Below are positions 1 through 6,763 of a DNA stretch of 7,611 bases, in pieces; within the stretch, counting starts at the first letter, position 1; each line of letters opens with the position of its first letter. The notes beneath the pieces are model-generated. The model saw nothing but the letters and a program-made list of their open reading frames with translations, searched no databases and was not told the DNA's origin. A program made the position numbers and the translations under genes. This DNA is from an uncultured Gemmatimonadaceae bacterium (lineage in GTDB: Bacteria > Gemmatimonadota > Gemmatimonadetes > Gemmatimonadales > Gemmatimonadaceae), in NCBI GenBank assembly GCA_955652635.1, contig CATPBN010000193.1, positions 1 to 7,611 on the forward strand, given 5' to 3'.

Positions 1-1
1 C

Positions 2-226
2 ACCCGGACCGATCGCGTGCAGGAGCTTGCGCGCGCGGCGCGGGGCAAGGCCGCGGGCTCCAACACGGACATGATCTCCAAATGGGAGAAGGAAATTCCC
101 ATGGGTAGACTGGGCGAGCCGCGCGAGTTCGCCGCGCTCGCGGCATTTCTGGCTTCCGAGCGAGCCAGCTACATCACCGGCAGCTCCATCGCTGTAGATG
201 GAGGGTGGATCCGCTCAAGCCTCTGA
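2..226 (+). CDS. SDR-family NAD(P)-dependent oxidoreductase, C-terminal part (5' end outside the window)
   Basis: This is the last 74 codons of a short-chain dehydrogenase/reductase. The frame is open from base 2, so the gene starts outside the window; the GTG at 17 is internal. What remains is the substrate-loop and C-terminal part of the fold: TRTDRVQEL after the usual PG turn, then IPMGRLGEPREFAAL, AAFLASERASYITG and the closing AVDGGW. These are the standard C-terminal marks of classical SDRs of the 3-oxoacyl-ACP-reductase (FabG-like) type. The nucleotide-binding TGxxxGxG and the catalytic Ser-Tyr-Lys are upstream and cannot be seen, so cofactor and substrate cannot be assigned. It converges with the DUF3131 lipoprotein gene, and its TGA stop lies inside the left arm of the 220-247 palindrome. 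The family call is very secure; the exact reaction is unknown. Confidence 0.93.
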   Translation, partial: TRTDRVQELARAARGKAAGSNTDMISKWEKEIPMGRLGEPREFAALAAFLASERASYITGSSIAVDGGWIRSSL

Positions 227-247
227 CGCCCGATCGGGCGTCAGAGG
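220..247. terminator. Perfect 28-nt palindrome between convergent genes, probable bidirectional terminator without U-tract
   Basis: The arms CCTCTGACGCCC (220-231) and GGGCGTCAGAGG (236-247) are exact complements around GATC, itself self-complementary, so both strands read the same. The left arm contains the SDR stop codon (224-226), and the palindrome begins 13 nt beyond the stop of the opposing gene (260-262). The position fits a shared terminator. However, the + strand continues with a run of G (246-253) and the minus strand with GCTTGAGC, so neither RNA gains a U-tract. It may act as a 3' end stabiliser or transcription barrier rather than a standard intrinsic terminator. Confidence 0.6.
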
Positions 248-259
248 GGGGGGCCAGAA

Positions 260-1519
260 CTAACTGATCGGCTGTGACAGGAAAGGCTGCCCGCGCTTCT
301 GATACAACGCCGCCTCGAGGATCATCCCCGCAGTATTGAGACTCGCATCGCCGGTTGGCTTGAGAGAGCCCTCGTAAACGCCGGCTCCCCAACCGTCTCC
401 AGGAATGGCCGCAGCCTGCACGGTGTTGAACGCCTTCAAAGTGTAGTCCGTTGGAATCAGCGCGCGCCACGCGAACGCCGCTTTTGAGCTGACCCAACGC
501 GGATTGGCCACCACTGTCCCGTAACCCGGCCCCTCCACCACGAAGGTATTTCCGTTGTGGTAAACGCTGTAGTAATAGAAGTAGTAGGGAGCATCGGGCA
601 TGGCATCTTCGGTCACGATCGTGATGATGCCTTGCTGGTCGTAACGCGCCTGCTGCGCTGCGAGAACGGCATGGGCCTGATCGCTCAGGGCAGAGGCCCA
701 CCAGCCGGTCTCCATCCCCATCATGATGTATGGCTCGCTGGTCAATCGTGCATTCCCGCGTCCGTCAATCCAGACATTTACTCCGAGAACGGTCGTTGCC
801 TGTGCGTTGGCGGTGGGATTCAGGGAGTTTGACGCCCGCTCCGACCAGAGCGCGAACCCTCCGGCTGCGTACTGCTCGTAGCCGAGTCCGGTCTCCGCGT
901 AGTATACCGTGTTCCCGTTGGCATCGACATCCACGCCCTGAAGCGTTCCTCCGCTGATCAGGCGGGACATGTCGAGGCGATTCTTGATCGCTGTTGCCTG
1001 CGCGGCGTACTGTGGCTGATTGACGGCCAATATTCGCAACCAGGTCAACAGCCGCCCTACGTCGGTAGTAGACCACCCAAAGCCAGTCGCCGACGCCTGG
1101 AAATTCCGGTCGACCATTTGGCCCGTCTGCGAATCGTAGAAGCGGTTGAATGCCGCGCCTTGGAAGAGTGGCAGCGTCTTCAGCGTCGCCAGAATTTTCT
1201 TGATGCGTCCGTCATAGTTGGCATCGTCGATGATCCCCAGCTCGTGCGCCGAGTAGGTCGCACCGATTTGGCTGGCAATGTCCCACGTCGTTATGAACTG
1301 GAAGGTGTCGTGCGCCTTCGCGAGCCCCGTCGATGCCTGGGTGTTGTTCTCGACAAAGCTCCACGCGGTTCGAGCGCCGGCCAGAAAGACGTCGGACTCG
1401 GTTGTCGTCCCCCCGCCCGGAGGCGGATTCGTCGTGTTGCCTGGACCAGTGGTGTCCTTGCTGCACGCGGTGAACGATACCACGCACGCCAACGCGAAAA
1501 AGTGTCGGACCTGTTTCAT
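260..1519 (-). CDS. DUF3131 domain lipoprotein, putative (alpha/alpha)6-barrel envelope protein
   Basis: A 419-residue predicted lipoprotein. Residues 1-19 (MKQVRHFFALACVVSFTAC) are a short signal peptide ending at Cys19; Phe at -3 of the lipobox is a little unusual. A linker rich in T, G, P and N (20-42) follows, then a DUF3131-type domain to the C-terminus. Recognisable blocks are FITTWDIASQ (75-84), AHELGIID (91-98), LPLFQGAAFNRFYD (116-129), GQMVDRN (133-139), GFGWSTTDVGRLL (146-158) and LNTAGMILEAALY (394-406). D80, D137 and D153 are the most family-like acidic residues. From memory the family resembles six-hairpin glycosidase folds, so an action on glycans is possible; no activity is demonstrated. 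ATG at 1519 is chosen because GGGGAG lies 9 nt upstream; ATG at 1528 gives an ATGA overlap with the preceding TPR gene and would add MSD. The two genes should be cotranscribed and translationally coupled. DUF3131 assignment is good; function is open. Confidence 0.85.
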   Translation of the reverse strand: MKQVRHFFALACVVSFTACSKDTTGPGNTTNPPPGGGTTTESDVFLAGARTAWSFVENNTQASTGLAKAHDTFQFITTWDIASQIGATYSAHELGIIDDANYDGRIKKILATLKTLPLFQGAAFNRFYDSQTGQMVDRNFQASATGFGWSTTDVGRLLTWLRILAVNQPQYAAQATAIKNRLDMSRLISGGTLQGVDVDANGNTVYYAETGLGYEQYAAGGFALWSERASNSLNPTANAQATTVLGVNVWIDGRGNARLTSEPYIMMGMETGWWASALSDQAHAVLAAQQARYDQQGIITIVTEDAMPDAPYYFYYYSVYHNGNTFVVEGPGYGTVVANPRWVSSKAAFAWRALIPTDYTLKAFNTVQAAAIPGDGWGAGVYEGSLKPTGDASLNTAGMILEAALYQKRGQPFLSQPIS

Positions 1520-1524
1520 ATCGC

Positions 1525-2337
1525 TCATCTCCCCACGATCGATGGCAGCAGCGAGTAGGTTACCCAAGGGTAATCGCGCTGAACCGATAATGCGTTGTTA
1601 TACGCCGCACGTGCCTCGGCGATCCTGTTCTGTTTCTGGAGAACCTGCCCCAGCCACACATACGCTTCCGCCCTGCCCCATGATGGGGCTGGTGGCGTAG
1701 GGTTGTCCGTCCGGAACAACTCGATTGCTTTATTGAGCTGCGTCTCCGCTACCGGGAGGCCGCCTCCGTACTCTGGATTTGTATAAAACGATTGGATGCC
1801 ACGAAGGAGCCAGACGCGCGGGTTGTTGGGGGCCATGCTTATCGCGGCGTTCATCTCCTTGGGGATCAGCGGGCCCAAGGTTGGAGAATAGATCTGATCC
1901 AATCCGATCATCCGTCCCATCATCATCGCCAGAAGAGCGTGTGTTTCAGCAAGCGGTTGCGCCGCCAGGGATTCCAGCAGCTTGACTCGCGCAGTCGACG
2001 CGATAAGTGGAAGCTGTGCCTTCGCTGTTGGGCTGACGGCATCAACAAGGCCTGCTTCCCTGTATAGCTCGTATCCCTGGTACTGCAGCAGCAAGGCGTC
2101 GTTGGGATATGCGGCCAGTGCTCGATCGAGCAAAAGACCCGCATTTCGAAGCCCCTGGAGATCGCCGGCGAAGGTGGCCTTGTCGATCAGCCGCCCCGCA
2201 GAATCTGCCCATTTGCTGGCGCCGGTCAGCGTTGGGCCTGACACCGTCGAAACCGGAGCCGCTACAGTCGACACATTCGTCGCGGGAGCCGATGCACACG
2301 CTGTGCAGGCAAGCAGGACGAGCATGAGTCTTATCAT
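1525..2337 (-). CDS. TPR-repeat lipoprotein, first gene of the operon with the DUF3131 lipoprotein
   Basis: A 270-residue predicted lipoprotein with helical repeats. MIRLMLVLLACTAC supplies a very short signal, with lipidation at Cys11 (LLAC) or Cys14. A linker of A, T, S, V and P follows to about residue 40. The best TPR is at 220-255, with GRAEAYVWLGQVLQ and IAEARAAYNNAL helices ending in RDYPW; degenerate repeats are likely at about 45-79 and 171-207, and NPRVWLLRGIQ marks one helix. TPR arrays bind protein partners, so it may be a scaffold for the downstream lipoprotein, whose start lies within a few bases of this stop (TGA, 1527-1525). No specific named family is recognised. ATG 2337 is preferred because it opens directly on the hydrophobic signal; a TTG at 2361 would add MNDLTRCP. 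Neither has a convincing Shine-Dalgarno. TPR and lipoprotein calls are firm, the partner role is inference. Confidence 0.82.
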   Translation of the reverse strand: MIRLMLVLLACTACASAPATNVSTVAAPVSTVSGPTLTGASKWADSAGRLIDKATFAGDLQGLRNAGLLLDRALAAYPNDALLLQYQGYELYREAGLVDAVSPTAKAQLPLIASTARVKLLESLAAQPLAETHALLAMMMGRMIGLDQIYSPTLGPLIPKEMNAAISMAPNNPRVWLLRGIQSFYTNPEYGGGLPVAETQLNKAIELFRTDNPTPPAPSWGRAEAYVWLGQVLQKQNRIAEARAAYNNALSVQRDYPWVTYSLLPSIVGR

Positions 2338-2685
2338 CGGGCACCGGGTGAGGTCATTCAAACATATGAAGCTATTTCCGGGCCAGTTGAGCCCGATTCA
2401 CGCATTCTCGGATGAGCTTTCCGTTAGGCCCCCCTCTGTGGAGTAAACGCGTTCGCTGATGGTGGCATCATCACACAGAAGCGCAACCGAGGAACCTGGT
2501 GAACCGCGAATTCAGGGGCTCAATCCATACAACCATACTAGCCTGGCGATGGACCCCTTCAAAGATCCGCTCGAGGCGACGAGCAGCACCGCCCGCCGCG
2601 CCGAATAGCCAGGCAGGCGCATTGCGCATCTAGGAGACGCGTGAAATTATTTGGCCCACCTTCTTCTACCCGTATTGAGGTTCCA
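2338..2685. other. Divergent intergenic region between two lipoprotein transcription units
   Basis: No coding signal is seen here beyond N-terminal extensions of the two flanking genes. It should carry promoters for both directions. On + the only candidate is TTCAGG (2511-2516), 17 nt, CATACT (2534-2539), a poor match. Two short dyads are visible: TGATG-GTGG-CATCA (2457-2470) and CGGGC/GCCCG (2379-2383 and 2391-2395). Any of these could be chance. The + strand end holds two ribosome binding sites: GGAG at 2633-2636 ahead of GTG 2641, and GAGG at 2677-2680 ahead of ATG 2686. Confidence 0.5.
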
Positions 2686-4164
2686 ATGCGTATCTACAGT
2701 TCCTGCGTCGCCATTTTATGTGCAGCAGTCGCAATCGCGTGCAGCGACAGACCGCCAGTAGACCAGATTAGCGCGCCAGCCAGCGCTGCGGCGGTGCGGT
2801 CTGGATCCGGAGGTCCGACCGTCACAATCCTCGTCAACGTAACAAACGACACTACTTCTCAGAACGAAACGCCGCTCGCGTTCAATCCGCGGAATCCGCG
2901 CAATCTCGTCACCGGAAACAACGATTGGAATTACAACAACGGCTGTGGCGTGAATGCGTCCTTTGATGGCGGAAAGACGTGGACGCCCACGTTGCCGAAC
3001 GGATTCCTTCCCGGAGTAACACGCTTCACTAATGATCCTAGCGTGCCGGGAACTGGCGAGGGGGATTTTGGCGGAGATCCCGCCACGGCCTTCGGTCCCG
3101 ACGGCACCGCTTACTTCGCGTGCTTCGACTACAATGGCACAAGCACGACACTTCTTCTCAGCCGGTCGACGGATGGTGGCGCAACGTGGCAAGCCGGGGG
3201 CGCGGCCGATCCTCTGAGCCTCGTCACTGCCTTCAACGGCCAGGGAATCTCAAAGGGCTCGAACGGGCAATTCCCCGATCACGACGCGATGTCAGTCGGA
3301 GCGGACGGGACGATCTACGTGACGTGGGCGCAATTCCACGGATTCGGATCGAACTCGCCGGTGTGGATCTCGACGTCCGGCGATGGCGGACGCTCCTTCT
3401 CCAGACCGGTGAAGGTTTCCAGCGGAAGCACTCGCAGCGACCAGGACCAGCGCATCGTCACCAACTCCGATGGAAGCGTCGCTTACGTCACTTTCGACAA
3501 TTCGATCCAGGGCGGAAAGGGCACGGCAATCTTCGTGAGCAAGTCCACCGATCACGGACAAAGCTGGAGCACTCCGTTTCAAATCGGTGTCTTCACAAAC
3601 CCGGTTTGTCTTTTCCCCCCAAATTGCTTCAACATCAGTGGCGGACAGTTCCGTGGTCCGGGCTCGTATCCTGCGCCCGCGTTCAATCCTGTCGACAACC
3701 GGCTGTACGTTGCCTACGCCGACATCGATGTCGATGGAGTCGCCAAGGTGTTTCTTACATCGGCACCGGCGAGCGACCTCACCAAATGGTCGCCCCGAAC
3801 GGTGGTTGCTGCAGTTCCGAGCGGCGATCGTTTCGCCGCCGAGCTGGGGATTGCGTCGAACGGACGGATAGACGTCGCGTTCTACGATCGCAGTTACACC
3901 GCGAATACTCAGGTCGATCTGACTTACGCGACCTCCAGTGATTTCGGCAACAGCTGGCGGTCGGTGCGCGTGACCACGTCCGCTTTCGATCCTTCGGCAT
4001 GGGGAGTCCCCGCAGGGACTACCGTACGGCCGTTCATCGGAGACTACAATGGCATAGTCTCACTTCCCGGCAGCGCAGGAATGACCTGGACGGGCGCCGG
4101 AACAAAGAACTACGGACTGCTGCCAACAAACCTGGAGATCTACTTCGCGAGCGTCACTCCGTAG
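2686..4164 (+). CDS. Asp-box (BNR) repeat lipoprotein with a sialidase-like beta-propeller fold
   Basis: A 492-residue predicted lipoprotein. Residues 1-19 (MRIYSSCVAILCAAVAIAC) are the signal, with Cys19 lipidated. The mature part carries five Asp-box motifs (S/T-x-D-x-G-x-S/T-W/F): SFDGGKTW (92-99), STDGGATW (161-168), SGDGGRSF (231-238), STDHGQSW (287-294) and SSDFGNSW (417-424). They mark turns of successive propeller blades. ETPLAFNPRNPRNLV near residue 61 and the ending RPFIGDYNG (448-456) with EIYFASV are typical of secreted proteins annotated as exo-alpha-sialidase or BNR-like. No FRIP motif or obvious arginine triad is seen, so sialidase activity should not be assumed; a binding or structural propeller is as likely. 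Cys308 and Cys314 may form a disulfide. ATG 2686 is chosen because GAGG lies 5 nt upstream and the signal peptide starts there. An in-frame GTG at 2641, also with GGAG upstream, would add 15 residues before the signal. It appears monocistronic, ending at the terminator at 4192. Confidence 0.87.
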   Translation: MRIYSSCVAILCAAVAIACSDRPPVDQISAPASAAAVRSGSGGPTVTILVNVTNDTTSQNETPLAFNPRNPRNLVTGNNDWNYNNGCGVNASFDGGKTWTPTLPNGFLPGVTRFTNDPSVPGTGEGDFGGDPATAFGPDGTAYFACFDYNGTSTTLLLSRSTDGGATWQAGGAADPLSLVTAFNGQGISKGSNGQFPDHDAMSVGADGTIYVTWAQFHGFGSNSPVWISTSGDGGRSFSRPVKVSSGSTRSDQDQRIVTNSDGSVAYVTFDNSIQGGKGTAIFVSKSTDHGQSWSTPFQIGVFTNPVCLFPPNCFNISGGQFRGPGSYPAPAFNPVDNRLYVAYADIDVDGVAKVFLTSAPASDLTKWSPRTVVAAVPSGDRFAAELGIASNGRIDVAFYDRSYTANTQVDLTYATSSDFGNSWRSVRVTTSAFDPSAWGVPAGTTVRPFIGDYNGIVSLPGSAGMTWTGAGTKNYGLLPTNLEIYFASVTP

Positions 4165-4191
4165 ACACCCGCGGTAGTCCGTTCAACATCG

Positions 4192-4225
4192 GAGGCTCCA
4201 CCGAAATGGTGGGGCCTCTTTTGTT
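4192..4225 (+). terminator. Intrinsic (Rho-independent) terminator of the Asp-box lipoprotein gene
   Basis: GAGGCTCCACC (4192-4202) pairs with GGTGGGGCCTC (4208-4218) as an 11-bp stem with one G-U wobble, around the loop GAAAT. TTTTGTT (4219-4225) follows immediately. It begins 27 nt after the stop at 4164 and separates this gene from the DUF4097 gene. Stem, small loop and T-run are all as expected. Confidence 0.88.
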
Positions 4226-4302
4226 ACTGGGTGTTTCAACCATTCAGGGACTCGCGCTATCTAAGGTTGAGGTCACGCACGCAACTATAGGATAACCCGC
4301 CC

Positions 4303-5112
4303 ATGAGACCGATCCCATTTGGCGCACTCGCAATCACGGTCCTCGCCTTTCCCTACGCGCTCATCGCACAGGACGACGGCCACGCTCAGCGCTGGCTGCA
4401 AAACTGCCAGAACAGCTGGGACCACGATCGCGCGCACTTCTGTGAACTCCGGAATTTCGCATTGCGACCGCAGTCGACGCTCTCCGTCGACGGCCGGGAG
4501 AATGGCGGCGTCTCGTTTCATGGATGGGACCGCAATGAAGTGAAGGTCGTCGCCATGATTCAAGCCAATGCGAATGACGACAGTCAGGCCGAAGCCCTGG
4601 CAAAGCAAATCACAGTCAGCACCGAGGGCGGACGAATCCACGCCGATGGTCCATCCTCACAGCGCCGAAGCTGGTGGTCCGTCAGCTACGAGATCTACGT
4701 GCCCAAGCGCTCAAATCTCGAGGCGATCACACAGAACGGGGGCGTCTCCGCGGAATCAATCGAAGGAGACCTCGACTTTCAGGCGACTAACGGAGGAATC
4801 CGAGTCGAGGATGTCGCGGGTGACGTTCGCGGAGAAACGACCAACGGCGGCGTGACTGCGACTCTTTCCGGAAGCTCGTGGCGAGGACGTGGCCTCGATC
4901 TCCGAACGACCAATGGCGGCGTGTGCTTGACCATTCCCCGCGCCTACAACGCCCGTCTCGAAACCGGGACCACCAATGGCGGAATGAACATAGAGTTTCC
5001 GGTCACCGTTCACGGAATGATCGGTAAGCGGATTCAAACGCAGCTCGGCTCCGGTGGACCGATCGTCCGTGTCGTTACCGTGAATGGCGGCGTGCAGGTC
5101 AGAGGACAGTAG
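4303..5112 (+). CDS. Exported DUF4097-type beta-strand repeat protein with NGG ladder
   Basis: A 269-residue protein with a cleavable signal peptide: hydrophobic residues 7-22 end in ALIA, with likely cleavage before QDD. Cys35 and Cys47 could form a disulfide in the N-terminal region. The rest is a repetitive beta structure with the turn N-G-G-hydrophobic at residues 67, 145, 163, 181, 204, 225 and 261; spacing is 18, 18, 23, 21 and 36 from residue 145 onward. This is the hallmark of DUF4097 proteins, predicted to form a parallel beta-helix-like stack (an 'adhesin-like' annotation). There is no membrane anchor, so it is expected in the periplasm or outside; its molecular role is unknown. Start ATG 4303 has AGGA (4289-4292) about 10 nt upstream. 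It is followed after only 18 nt by the O-antigen ligase-like gene, so the two are probably one operon. The DUF4097 assignment is strong. Confidence 0.87.
   Translation: MRPIPFGALAITVLAFPYALIAQDDGHAQRWLQNCQNSWDHDRAHFCELRNFALRPQSTLSVDGRENGGVSFHGWDRNEVKVVAMIQANANDDSQAEALAKQITVSTEGGRIHADGPSSQRRSWWSVSYEIYVPKRSNLEAITQNGGVSAESIEGDLDFQATNGGIRVEDVAGDVRGETTNGGVTATLSGSSWRGRGLDLRTTNGGVCLTIPRAYNARLETGTTNGGMNIEFPVTVHGMIGKRIQTQLGSGGPIVRVVTVNGGVQVRGQ
4735..5091 (+). repeat. In-gene repeats encoding (T/V/Q)NGG(V/I/M) turns
   Basis: Six imperfect copies of a short unit resembling ACCAATGGCGGCGT start their Asn codons at 4735, 4789, 4843, 4912, 4975 and 5083. Those at 4843 and 4912 share ACGACCAA-GGCGGCGTG with a single synonymous change in the Asn codon. 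They encode the turns of the DUF4097 beta stack and suggest expansion by internal duplication. An earlier ENGGV copy lies at 4501. Confidence 0.7.
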
Positions 5113-5130
5113 AAGAAGCATATTTCGCGG

Positions 5131-6705
5131 ATGGTAGACCGCACCATCCGCACACTCATTCAGCTCGGCGTCATTCTTGCCGCGGTTGTCGCGCTTCCTT
5201 ACAAGCTGTTCGAGCTCGATCGATACTTCGTGCCGAAAGAGCTTGTGCTCCATACAGTGGCGCTGATGGTTGCCGTCTTTCTGCTCGCGCGCCGGCGCTC
5301 GCTGTCATTTGATCTCGCTGATGGGCTGCTCGTCCTGTTCCTGCTCTGGAGCGCTGCGTCTGCGCTCTTCGCCACGAACCACTGGATTGCCCAGCGCGCT
5401 CTCGGCATCAGCGTTTCCAGCGCGATCGTTTGCTGGGGAGCGCGGTCCGTTGCGGAGAGAGGCTCTTACCGGCCGATCTTGATCGCCGCGGCCATCGCCA
5501 CCGTTTGCGCGGCTCTGCTCTCTCTGTCGCAGGCGTACGGATTGGATAGCGAGTACTTCAGCACCAACCGGGCGCCAGGCGGCACTTTCGGAAATCGCAA
5601 TTTCGTAGCGCACACAGCCGTGATCGGACTTCCATCGCTTGTCTGGTGCACGGTCACTGCCCGTCGATCGTTCGGCGCGTTGCTCGGTTCGCTCGGAGGC
5701 GGCGTCGTCGCGGCGGCTCTCGTCTTATCGAGATCCCGGGCGGCGTGGCTTGCCGTTGCGGTGTGCGTGGTCGTTCTGTTCGTCCCCATGATCGCATCGA
5801 GAAAGTATTGGAGCGGAGGGATGGTCGGCGGACGCTTCGCGCGACTCGTGCTCGCTGCCGTGATCTGCGGAATGATCGCGATCGTGCTGCCAAACAGGCT
5901 CAATTGGAGCAGTGAATCGCCCTACCTCGACACCGCGCGCGGAGTCGTCGACTACAAGAAGGGCAGTGGTCGCGGACGCTTGGCGCAATACGAGCATTCG
6001 CTGCGGATGGCCGTCTCGAATCCGATCTTCGGCGTGGGCCCGGGAAACTGGCCGGTGGAGTACGTCGAGTTCGCTCCTTCCAGCGATCGCTCGCTTGCCG
6101 AGGAGGGCATGACCGCGAATCCGTGGCCGAGCAGCGACTGGGTCGCGTTCGTTTCGGAGCGGGGACTTGTGCCGGCAGTCGCACTTCTCGCCGTTTTCGC
6201 GGTGCTTTTCTATAGGTCGCTGCGAAAGTGGGCTGAGCTCGAGAGCGGCGACGCAGTGCTCGCTCAACTCGTGCTTGCCGGGACGATCGTTGCGACGATG
6301 GTTGTCAGCGCCTTCGACGTGGTTCTTCTTCTCGGCGCGCAATCTATGCTCGTGTGGAGCGTGATAGGTGCGACCAGCGGGATTCGCCGTGTGGGACGGG
6401 AAGCGACGCTGTCTCCGCGTGCGTGGGGATTTGCTGCCGCCGGCTTGCTGTTGGTCGCGCTCCTTTCCACCGCGCGTAGTGCGACGCAAACGATCTCGAT
6501 GATCAGAGTCGGACGCGGTGGGATGACGGCCGGCTGGGTAGCTGGAGCGGCGCTGGATCCGGGCAGCTATCGAATCAATTTGAGAGTGGCGGACCTATAC
6601 TACCGGCGCGGACATTGTGGGCCAGCGCGCGGATACGCTCGGCGCGCGGAAGGATTGTTTCCGCACGCGCCGGCGCCAAAACGGATCCTCAACGGTTGCG
6701 GGTAG
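5131..6705 (+). CDS. O-antigen ligase / Wzy_C-family polytopic membrane protein
   Basis: A 524-residue inner-membrane protein with about 11 to 13 predicted hydrophobic helices (for example 7-24, 36-53, 62-80, 115-135, 204-221, 238-254, 346-361, 399-415, 432-449) and a large presumably periplasmic loop at about 255-340. Family marks of Wzy_C (O-antigen ligase, WaaL-like) are GGTFGNRNFVA (150-160), SRSRAAWLA (200-208), NPIFGVGPGNW (297-307) and the SDWVAFVSERG block (335-345). Such proteins transfer or polymerise undecaprenyl-linked glycans on the periplasmic face. In this block the usual His of the HNxYL-like motif appears to be Ser334, so catalysis by the standard route is uncertain. The C-terminus after the last helix (about 474-510) looks like one or two TPR helices. 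The gene lies 18 nt after the DUF4097 gene, implying cotranscription; ATG 5131 has only a weak purine-rich leader (5112-5119). Ligase, polymerase and protein O-glycosylation roles cannot be distinguished by sequence alone. Confidence 0.85.
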   Translation: MVDRTIRTLIQLGVILAAVVALPYKLFELDRYFVPKELVLHTVALMVAVFLLARRRSLSFDLADGLLVLFLLWSAASALFATNHWIAQRALGISVSSAIVCWGARSVAERGSYRPILIAAAIATVCAALLSLSQAYGLDSEYFSTNRAPGGTFGNRNFVAHTAVIGLPSLVWCTVTARRSFGALLGSLGGGVVAAALVLSRSRAAWLAVAVCVVVLFVPMIASRKYWSGGMVGGRFARLVLAAVICGMIAIVLPNRLNWSSESPYLDTARGVVDYKKGSGRGRLAQYEHSLRMAVSNPIFGVGPGNWPVEYVEFAPSSDRSLAEEGMTANPWPSSDWVAFVSERGLVPAVALLAVFAVLFYRSLRKWAELESGDAVLAQLVLAGTIVATMVVSAFDVVLLLGAQSMLVWSVIGATSGIRRVGREATLSPRAWGFAAAGLLLVALLSTARSATQTISMIRVGRGGMTAGWVAGAALDPGSYRINLRVADLYYRRGHCGPARGYARRAEGLFPHAPAPKRILNGCG

Positions 6706-6730
6706 GGAAATCCAGCCGTCTTCTGGGGTA

Positions 6731-6736
6731 TATAAT
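6731..6736 (+). promoter_or_regulatory. Candidate -10 element (TATAAT) for the zf-TFIIB gene
   Basis: An exact TATAAT lies in the 58-nt gap after the ligase-like gene. It would start transcription near 6743, about 20 nt before the ATG at 6764. No -35 is recognisable at 16-18 nt upstream (aaatcc at 6708-6713), so the call rests on the -10 alone. The AT-rich patch stands out in GC-rich surroundings. Confidence 0.45.
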
Positions 6737-6754
6737 TCTTGATCAGTTGGCTTT

Positions 6755-6758
6755 GGAG
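6755..6758 (+). promoter_or_regulatory. Shine-Dalgarno GGAG deciding the ATG 6764 start
   Basis: GGAG is followed by 5 nt and ATG 6764, a textbook spacing. It favours this ATG over the in-frame ATG at 6770 (residue 3). Confidence 0.75.
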
Positions 6759-6763
6759 TTACC

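Noticed and set aside
2338..2361. TTG 2361 as the start of the TPR lipoprotein
   Set aside because: It would place NDLTRCP before the signal and has no ribosome binding site; ATG 2337 gives a proper signal-peptide beginning.
2457..2470. Dyad TGATG-GTGG-CATCA in the divergent region as an operator
   Set aside because: Five-base arms are expected by chance at this scale, and no regulator gene is nearby.
2511..2539. TTCAGG, 17 nt, CATACT as the promoter of the Asp-box lipoprotein gene
   Set aside because: Only three and four of six consensus bases match, so it is mentioned in the intergenic entry but not called.
3120..3941. Open frame of 273 codons on + within the Asp-box lipoprotein gene
   Set aside because: It is an alternative frame of the same stretch, rich in Arg and without recognisable domains, while the main frame has five Asp boxes.
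4267..4293. Promoter candidate TTGAGG and TAGGAT before the DUF4097 gene
   Set aside because: The spacing is 15 nt with mediocre matches at both boxes, and transcription would start almost at the ATG. Too weak to list.
5725..6489. Long open frame of 254 codons on the minus strand
   Set aside because: It lies fully opposite the ligase-like gene, its translation is Arg/His/Pro-rich with no family features, and the + strand frame has clear membrane helices and motifs. It is a shadow of GC-rich coding.
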